This document shows, piece by piece, positions 58,655 to 64,000 of a stretch of 64,000 nt of DNA; the stretch's first letter is position 1; every line of letters starts with the position of its first letter. The translations under genes and the position numbers were made by a program. The notes under the pieces are model-generated. The model was not told the origin of the DNA. It saw only the letters and a list, made by a program, of their open reading frames with translations, and did not search any database. Origin of the DNA: CAVONB01 sp963697205 (GTDB lineage Bacteria; Pseudomonadota; Alphaproteobacteria; Rhizobiales; Hyphomicrobiaceae); assembly GCA_963697205.1 (NCBI GenBank), contig CAVONB010000013.1, positions 558,001 through 622,000 of the forward strand, written 5' to 3'.

Positions 58655-59857
58655 TCAGCGCAGATCGCCGCAGAACCTTTGGATGCGCTTGCACGCCTCC
58701 TCCAGCGAGGCGGTATCCGTCGCATACGAGATGCGGAACGCCGGGCTCAGCCCGAACGCCGCCCCGTGCACTACCGCGACGCCTTCCTCCTCCAGCAGCG
58801 CGACCGCGAACGCCTCGTCCGACTCGATCTTGCGCCCCTTGCCCGTCGTTTTACCGATCAGCGCCGCGCACGAAGGATAGACGTAGAACGCACCCTGCGG
58901 CTTTGGACACACGAGGCCGTTCGCCTGGTTGAGCATGGAGACGACGAGATCGCGGCGCTCCGCAAACACCTTGTTGTTGCGGGGGATGAAGTCTTGCGGA
59001 CCGTTCAACGCTTCCACACCGCCCCATTGCACAATCGACGTCGGATTGGTCGTCGACTGTGATTGCAGCTTCGCCATCGCCTTGATCAGCGGCTCCGGCC
59101 CGCCTGCATAGCCCAGGCGCAGGCCCGTCATGCAGTAGGCCTTCGACAGCCCGTTCAGCGTCAGCGTGCGCTCGTAGAGCCCCGGCTCGACCTCGGCCAC
59201 TGTGCAAAACGTCAGGCCGTCGTAGATCAAGTGCTCGTACATGTCGTCCGTCAGCACCCACACATGCGGGTGGCGCATCAGCACGTCGGTCAGCGCTTTC
59301 AGCTCCGCGCGGCTATAGGCAGCGCCCGACGGGTTTGCCGGCGCGTTGAACAAGAACCACTTGGTGCGCGGCGTCAGCGAGGCCTCCAACACGTCCGGCT
59401 TGAGCTTGTAGCCGTCCTCGATCTTCGTCGGCATGAAGATCGGCACGCCACCGCCGAGCTTGACGATATCGGCATACGACACCCAGCACGGCGCCGGCAT
59501 CACGACTTCGTCGCCCGGATTGATCGTCGCCATCAGCGCATTGAACAGCACCTGCTTGCCGCCGGTGCCAACGCTGATCTGCGAAGGCTTGTAGTCGAGC
59601 CGATTCTCGCGCTTGAACTTCGCGCAGATCGCCGCCTTCAACTCGGGGATGCCATCGACGTCGGTGTACTTCGTCCGGCCCTCGTCCAGCGCCCGCTTGA
59701 TCGCATCCTTGACGTTCTGCGGCGTGTCGAAATCGGGCTCACCCGCGCCGAGCCCGATCACGTCCCGCCCCTGCGCTTTCAGTTCGCGCGCCTTTTGCGT
59801 CACCGCGATCGTGGCGGACGGCTGGATGCGACTGAGGCTGTCGGCGAAAAAGCCCAT
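58655..59857 (-). CDS. Aspartate/aromatic aminotransferase (class I PLP fold)
   Basis: 400 residues from the ATG at 59857. DVIGLGAGEPDFDTPQNVKDAIKRAL at the start, then GGKQVLFNAL, FNAPANPSGAAYS (PLP phosphate region), and the PLP lysine in NGLSKAYCMTGLRLGYAGG. The type is that of bacterial aspartate aminotransferase (AatA-like), transferring amino groups between dicarboxylic amino acids and 2-oxo acids. Frame intact. Confidence 0.93.
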   Translation of the reverse strand: MGFFADSLSRIQPSATIAVTQKARELKAQGRDVIGLGAGEPDFDTPQNVKDAIKRALDEGRTKYTDVDGIPELKAAICAKFKRENRLDYKPSQISVGTGGKQVLFNALMATINPGDEVVMPAPCWVSYADIVKLGGGVPIFMPTKIEDGYKLKPDVLEASLTPRTKWFLFNAPANPSGAAYSRAELKALTDVLMRHPHVWVLTDDMYEHLIYDGLTFCTVAEVEPGLYERTLTLNGLSKAYCMTGLRLGYAGGPEPLIKAMAKLQSQSTTNPTSIVQWGGVEALNGPQDFIPRNNKVFAERRDLVVSMLNQANGLVCPKPQGAFYVYPSCAALIGKTTGKGRKIESDEAFAVALLEEEGVAVVHGAAFGLSPAFRISYATDTASLEEACKRIQRFCGDLR

Positions 59858-60043
59858 GGGATCGGTCCTCCGGCGGGCGCGGTGGCCTGTTGTGCCCCGC
59901 CGGCACCGCGCCGGCCGAGGCGGCGCGGACCCTACGCCGGCTGGCGCACCTGTCAAGTCGATGCAACGCGGGCGGCACCGGTTCTCCCCGAAGCCGCCCG
60001 CAAACCCACCGGCACGATCACCGGCATGCTCGGACACGAAGGC

Positions 60044-61018
60044 TCAGTCGACCTTGGCGCCCGACCGCTTCACGACCTCCGCCCACTTGGAATCCTGCTC
60101 CGTGAGGAACTTTTTCGTTTCCTCCACCGAGGCCGGATACGGCAGCGCCGCAGTGATCGCGAGCTTCTTTGCGATCTCGGGCTGGTTGGCCGCCTTGACG
60201 AATGCCGCGTTCAGCTTCTCCACGATCTTGGGATCGATGCCCTTGGGTCCGACGATGCCGAAGAAGGGAATCACCTCAAAGCCCGGTACGCTTGCCCCCA
60301 CGGGCGGCAGCGTGGGATCGGTCGGCCACGGCGCGGCGTTAGTCGTCGCCAGGCACTTCAGTTTGCCGGAGCGGTGATGAACGATCACGGACGCGTCGAA
60401 ACCGAAGTCGACCTGACCCGCGAGCAGGTTCTTCACCAGATCCGCCGCGCCGCGATAGGGCACGTGCAGCACATCGATGCCGGTCTTCTGCTTGAGCAGC
60501 TCACCCGAAATATGATTGGGCGATCCATTGCCGGCTGAGCCGTATGACAGCTTGCCCGGGTTCTTCTTCGCATGCTCCACGATTTCCGAGACCGACTTGA
60601 ACGGCGAGTCGGGCTTCACGCACAGGAAGAGCGTGTTCTTCGTCGTCATCGCCACCTGAGTGAAATCGTTCACCGCATGGAAGGCGATCTTGCGGAACAG
60701 ATGCCGGTTGACGGCATGCGAGGCAAAGCTCGCCGCAAACAGCGTGTAACCGTCGGGCGCCGACTTGGCGACGTACTCCGCGCCGATGTTGGTGCCACCG
60801 CCGGGCTTGTTCTCCACGATCAGTTGCTGCCCCAGAGACTCGCTCACATACGGCTGGTAGAGGCGCATGACGATGTCCGTCGCCCCACCGGGCGGATACG
60901 GCACCACGAGACGGATCGGCTTCGTCGGCCAGTCGGCCGCCTGCCCGCTCGCCACCGGGACGGCCATGCCGATCGCAAGGCCAAGAAGGGCGCCCGTTAC
61001 GCGACCAAGTGATTTCAT
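60044..61018 (-). CDS. Bug/TctC-type tripartite tricarboxylate binding protein
   Basis: 324 residues from the ATG at 61018 with GGAGG upstream. Signal peptide MKSLGRVTGALLGLAIGMAVPVASGQAA, then WPTKPIRLVVPYPPGGATDIVMRL, the Bug-family signature, and GKLSYGSAGNGSPNHISGELL. These periplasmic proteins feed TctAB permeases or bind ligands alone. No tctA or tctB gene is adjacent. It shares its strand with the LLM oxidoreductase upstream and may be co-transcribed. Confidence 0.93.
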   Translation of the reverse strand: MKSLGRVTGALLGLAIGMAVPVASGQAADWPTKPIRLVVPYPPGGATDIVMRLYQPYVSESLGQQLIVENKPGGGTNIGAEYVAKSAPDGYTLFAASFASHAVNRHLFRKIAFHAVNDFTQVAMTTKNTLFLCVKPDSPFKSVSEIVEHAKKNPGKLSYGSAGNGSPNHISGELLKQKTGIDVLHVPYRGAADLVKNLLAGQVDFGFDASVIVHHRSGKLKCLATTNAAPWPTDPTLPPVGASVPGFEVIPFFGIVGPKGIDPKIVEKLNAAFVKAANQPEIAKKLAITAALPYPASVEETKKFLTEQDSKWAEVVKRSGAKVD

Positions 61019-61167
61019 CGTTTCCTCCACGCTTGTTGTTGTTCGCCCTTGCCGGGTCTGTTGCTGCCGCGTCGGCAGTTGTTGAGAAGGCAAGCTTCTC
61101 GCAAAAAAAGAAGCCGCGCAACGGTCACCCGCGCGCGGCTCCACGATGGTCCTTCGGACGCTCGGGT

Positions 61168-62463
61168 TTAGGCCGCCGCTTTGACGTGAGCCTCGTGGAT
61201 CACCTCGTCCAGCGCCGGCTTGATGTGCTCCATGAAGGTGCCAACCGTGTTGATCACCTCCTCCTTCGGCATCTGCGCGTAGTGGTAGATCATGCAGATG
61301 TGCTCGGCGGGGAACACCTTCCACTGCTCGATCAGCTGCTTGCGCACGCTGTCCAGCGTACCCACCACGTACAGGCCCGAACTCAGCATCGAGCCGTAGA
61401 CGTCCGACATGTCGAGCTTGCGCCGTCCCATGGCGGCATAGAAGTTCTTGTAGATGTCGCCGTCGAAGCGCATCACGCGATCGCGCGCATCCTCTTCCGT
61501 CTTGCCGATCTGGATCCAACGCACGAGGCATTGGTTCTGGCCGGGCTTCCAGTTGAAGCCGGCGCCCTTCGACAATTCGAGATACTTCTGCGAGAGCGGC
61601 CCAGCCGTCTGGATGTTGGTGAAATAGACCGGGATGAATCCGCGCGTCGCGCAGTACTCGATCGTCTCGGGGCTGCCCGAGCCCGACACAAACACCGGCG
61701 GATGCGGGTTCTGGTAGGGCGCAGGGCAGACCGAAACCTCCTGAATGGTGTTGTCTGGCCCGACCTCGCGCGGAGCACCGAGACGCTGCGTCACGCCCTG
61801 GTGGGCGAGCTGCCAGTCGTCGACGCCCTTGCCTGCCGGATACGGGATCTGCCAGTTGAGGCCAGAGTGCTTGAAGCTCTCCTGCGTCCACGACTTGAGG
61901 ACGATGTCGACGCCCTCCTCGAAGTTGGCGCGGTTGCGCGCGTCATCCGACAGATGCACCTCGTCCTTGGTCGCCGTCGAGAAGCCGACGCCCTGGGTCG
62001 CGGGATTGTAGATGGCGGCATTCGGCGAACGCGTGGCACGTGCGCCCAGGTGCTGGCCGACAACGTTGGTCCAGCGCGACTGGTAGCCGCGCGCGAAACC
62101 GACGAACGAGCGGCCCTTCGAGAGGTGGTCGATGATCGCGGTCTCCTCCGCCACGCGGATCGGGTTCTGCGTGCCGATCACGTAGCCGAGCTGGCCGACC
62201 CGGATGTTCTCCGTGATCGCGGCCCAGTAGGCATCCAGCGTCCCCGGGCTCGGGCCGACCTCGTAGCCCTCCGACCAGAAGTGGTGCTCGATGGTCGCTG
62301 CACCCCACAGTTTCATCTTGTCGCAAGCACGGATGATGTCGTGCCAGCCGACGAGCGTCTCCTGGTAGAGTTGCCGATTGCGGCCAACGGGCCGGAGGCG
62401 CGCGCGCTCCTCCTCGTCCTTGGTCGGCAGCATCGGGTAGAGCTGGATCATAGGCTTGAGCAC
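61168..62463 (-). CDS. LLM-class flavin-dependent monooxygenase/oxidoreductase
   Basis: 431 residues of the luciferase-like monooxygenase fold, e.g. TIEHHFWSEGYEVGPSPGTLDAYWAAITENIRVGQLGYVIGTQNPIRVAEETAIIDHLSKGRSFVGFARGY and PPVFVSGSGSPETIEYCATRG. These enzymes use reduced flavin to oxidise many substrates. It is the first gene leftwards from a TetR-type regulator with a palindrome between; the Bug-type binding protein gene follows. Confidence 0.9.
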   Translation of the reverse strand: MLKPMIQLYPMLPTKDEEERARLRPVGRNRQLYQETLVGWHDIIRACDKMKLWGAATIEHHFWSEGYEVGPSPGTLDAYWAAITENIRVGQLGYVIGTQNPIRVAEETAIIDHLSKGRSFVGFARGYQSRWTNVVGQHLGARATRSPNAAIYNPATQGVGFSTATKDEVHLSDDARNRANFEEGVDIVLKSWTQESFKHSGLNWQIPYPAGKGVDDWQLAHQGVTQRLGAPREVGPDNTIQEVSVCPAPYQNPHPPVFVSGSGSPETIEYCATRGFIPVYFTNIQTAGPLSQKYLELSKGAGFNWKPGQNQCLVRWIQIGKTEEDARDRVMRFDGDIYKNFYAAMGRRKLDMSDVYGSMLSSGLYVVGTLDSVRKQLIEQWKVFPAEHICMIYHYAQMPKEEVINTVGTFMEHIKPALDEVIHEAHVKAAA

Positions 62464-62852
62464 AGGTTTTCCTCCGCGGTTCGCGTCTTTGGTTCCCTAG
62501 GAACGTTGCTTGTGGAGACGATCCTCGTGGCACGGCAGCGAGCGGGCGCGCGGCGGGCGAGGAATTCCCTTGATCAAACAAACGTTTGAATTTATCCTTG
62601 CGCAAAAGTCTGCCAGCGTCAAGCCCCTCGCGGCTCCCTGCGCAGACCGTGCTCTTGCGAGCCGGCCGCGACCCATCGCCGCGAACCCAATTTGGACCAC
62701 GGGACCGGCCGGTTCAAGTCGCCGCCCCCCCGGACCACAGGATCGGCCAGGCGTCCTGGTTCGACAACGGTATATGTGGACGCGGCGCGACCTGCCGACT
62801 ACGGTCGCCTTCAACGGATGCACACGCCGGCGCAACCGCGACCGATAGTGCC
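62464..62852. other. Divergent regulatory region between LLM gene and TetR gene
   Basis: About 390 bases with no supported gene. It holds the palindrome at 62574-62589. The rest, to 62852, shows only GC-rich frames without a start signal. Confidence 0.6.
62574..62589. promoter_or_regulatory. Candidate TetR operator palindrome
   Basis: TCAAACAAACGTTTGA: inverted arms TCAAAC/GTTTGA around AAAC, with an inner CAAACGTTTG-like core. It is in the region shared by the divergent LLM and TetR genes, a typical place for a TetR operator. Confidence 0.6.
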
Positions 62853-63635
62853 ATGGCAGCCCCGGACATCCGGGACTCGTCTTTACGGGAAATCCCTCGA
62901 CGCATGCTCAACCGCCGCCCCAGCAATCGACCAGCCAAATCCAAAGCCGCCGCCTCGCCTGCCCGTTCGCCTGCCCGCCGCGCACCGGCCAAGCCCAAGG
63001 TCGACGCCACCGCCGACACGCGCGAGCGCATCCTCCAGGCCGCCGAGGGCCTGTTCGCCGAGCATGGCTTCGATGCAGTGAGCATGCGCGACATCACTGC
63101 GCTAGCGAACGTCAATCTCGCCGCGGTGAACTACCATTTCGGCTCCAAGCAGGCCCTCCTGGCCGAGGTCTTCGCCATCCGCGCCAACGCGCTGGTCGCC
63201 GAGCGCCTGAAGCTGCTGGCGACCTTGCCCCGCGACCGCAATGGCCGCCCGCGCCTGGAGGCGGTGATCGAGGCGTTCCTTCGCCCCTCCCTGGAAATGT
63301 CGCGCCAGCAGGGCGGCGCCCACCACATGCGCCTGAGGGCACGTCTTGCCGTCGAGCGCGTCGGGGTCACGTCCACGCAGTACCCCGTCATCTTCGACGA
63401 CAGCAACAGCCGGTTCGTCGACGCCCTGGTCGAGGCCATGCCTGACCTGCCGCGCGAGGACGTCTACTGGGGCTTCCACTGCCTGCTCGGCATTCAGAAC
63501 TACACGATGGCCAATTCCGGCAGGATCCAGCATCTGTCGGGCGGCGAGTGCGATCCCACCGACGTGGAAGCCACGCTCCAGCGCATCGTCCCGTTCGTGG
63601 CTCAGGGCTTTCGCGCCCTGGCCCGCAAACGCTGA
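62853..63635 (+). CDS. TetR family transcriptional regulator
   Basis: 260 residues from the ATG at 62853; a later ATG at 62904 would give 243. A disordered basic N-terminus (about 60 residues, PAKSKAAASPARSPARRAPAKPK) precedes the TetR helix-turn-helix TRERILQAAEGLFAEHGFDAVSMRDITALANVNLAAVNYHFGSKQALLAEVF. The rest is a ligand-binding helical domain ending in WGFHCLLGIQNYTMA. The operator candidate upstream suggests that it controls itself and the LLM gene. Confidence 0.92.
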   Translation: MAAPDIRDSSLREIPRRMLNRRPSNRPAKSKAAASPARSPARRAPAKPKVDATADTRERILQAAEGLFAEHGFDAVSMRDITALANVNLAAVNYHFGSKQALLAEVFAIRANALVAERLKLLATLPRDRNGRPRLEAVIEAFLRPSLEMSRQQGGAHHMRLRARLAVERVGVTSTQYPVIFDDSNSRFVDALVEAMPDLPREDVYWGFHCLLGIQNYTMANSGRIQHLSGGECDPTDVEATLQRIVPFVAQGFRALARKR

Positions 63636-63642
63636 GCCTCCC

Positions 63643-64000
63643 TCACCCCCGGTGCTCGATCGCCTGTGCCACGCTCGCCTCGTAGGCGACCAGCGGCGGC
63701 TTGAGCCCGTGCGCGATCAGTTCGCGCCGCATGTCGTGCGTGGTCCCCGTCAGCACCAGCTTCGCGCCGCGCCGCTGCGCCTTGTGTGCCATGCTTTCAA
63801 TCGTGTGCGCGGCGGTGGCATCGACGAACGGCACCACCGACAGATCGAGGATCAGCGTCCGGTGCGTATCTGAAATGCGGTCGAGAACGGATTCGATCGA
63901 CGCCACCGCCCCGAAGAAGAACGCCCCCGTGATCCGGTACACCACCACATCGCGCGTCTGCGCCAGACCCTCGTCGTAGGGCGTGCGCCCGCCGTTGGCG
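63643..64000 (-). CDS. SulP family anion transporter, C-terminal STAS part (cut by window edge)
   Basis: The frame runs off the window end. The visible 118 residues are a STAS domain: VVYRITGAFFFGAVASIESVLDRISDTHRTLILDLSVVPFVDATAAHTIESMAHKAQRRGAKLVLTGTTHDMRRELIAHGL, the usual C-terminal domain of SulP sulfate-type permeases, preceded by the linker TPYDEGLAQTRDV. The membrane part would lie beyond 64000. The transporter's ion is not known. Confidence 0.88.
   Translation of the reverse strand, partial: ANGGRTPYDEGLAQTRDVVVYRITGAFFFGAVASIESVLDRISDTHRTLILDLSVVPFVDATAAHTIESMAHKAQRRGAKLVLTGTTHDMRRELIAHGLKPPLVAYEASVAQAIEHRG

Overview
This is a strongly GC-rich chromosomal window from an alphaproteobacterium, most likely of the Hyphomicrobiales (Rhizobiales). 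The inference rests on several features: the rpsF-rpsR-DUF2232 protein-rplI order, the purQ / purL / bolA / grxD neighbourhood, a perfect TTAA-N7-TTAAC CtrA-type box, DctP- and Bug-type uptake proteins, and an EF-G paralogue. Almost everything is ordinary chromosomal content. The only clear mobile element is one 946-bp insertion sequence at 25.8-26.8 kb. No CRISPR array, prophage, rRNA operon or replication origin was seen; there is one tRNA gene (Asn).

Layout. 0-9.3 kb: end of an SDR enzyme, a MoxR-type ATPase, a TRAP transporter operon, a Tat-exported glucan protein OpgG, a split YeeE/YedE pair, an acyl-CoA dehydrogenase and a tandem YciI-type protein. 9.3-15.3 kb: PagL-like outer-membrane protein, TspO, class II DAHP synthase, NAD synthetase, small membrane proteins. 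15.4-24.5 kb: gltX, a GNAT enzyme, purQ coupled to a LysE exporter, purL, bolA, grxD and a duplicated PqiA-type membrane protein. 24.7-27.2 kb is a small accessory patch: an orphan hypothetical gene, a truncated lipase-like remnant, the IS, and hicBA. 27.2-31.4 kb: NIPSNAP protein, an orphan MotA/MotB-like pair, suhB and a tiny secreted protein. 31.5-37 kb: tRNA-Asn, DedA, the S6/S18/L9 operon with a structured leader, cfa. 37-47.5 kb: DUF302, cupin, aldo/keto reductase, mmsA, enoyl-CoA hydratase, polA, an XRE-TetR fusion regulator and a hydrolase. 47.6-51.6 kb: a complete Anbu (proteasome-like) cluster with transglutaminase, alpha-E and circularly permuted ATP-grasp genes. 51.8-64 kb: a divergent unknown protein, an EF-G paralogue, cytochrome c' plus a diheme cytochrome, an aminotransferase, a Bug-type binding protein, an LLM flavin oxidoreductase with a divergent TetR regulator, and the STAS end of a SulP transporter.

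The most striking signal is not a gene. Many conserved housekeeping genes between 11.2 and 24.5 kb (nadE, gltX, purQ, purL, bolA, grxD, the PqiA-like gene), plus rpsF and the motB-like gene, are broken by single extra C bases that sit exactly between codons. Where the affected gene lies on the minus strand the extra base is still C on the written strand. Ordinary sequencing error has no codon phase, so this looks like the footprint of a protein-guided frameshift-editing step in assembly, on top of ordinary homopolymer indels (aroG, polA, mmsA). I annotate these as probably intact genes with sequence-level lesions. The biologically most interesting units are the Anbu cluster with its divergent unknown neighbour, the IS that has landed just upstream of hicB, the XRE-TetR fusion with a palindrome between it and its divergent neighbour, and the palindrome-bearing promoter and hairpin-rich leader of the ribosomal operon.
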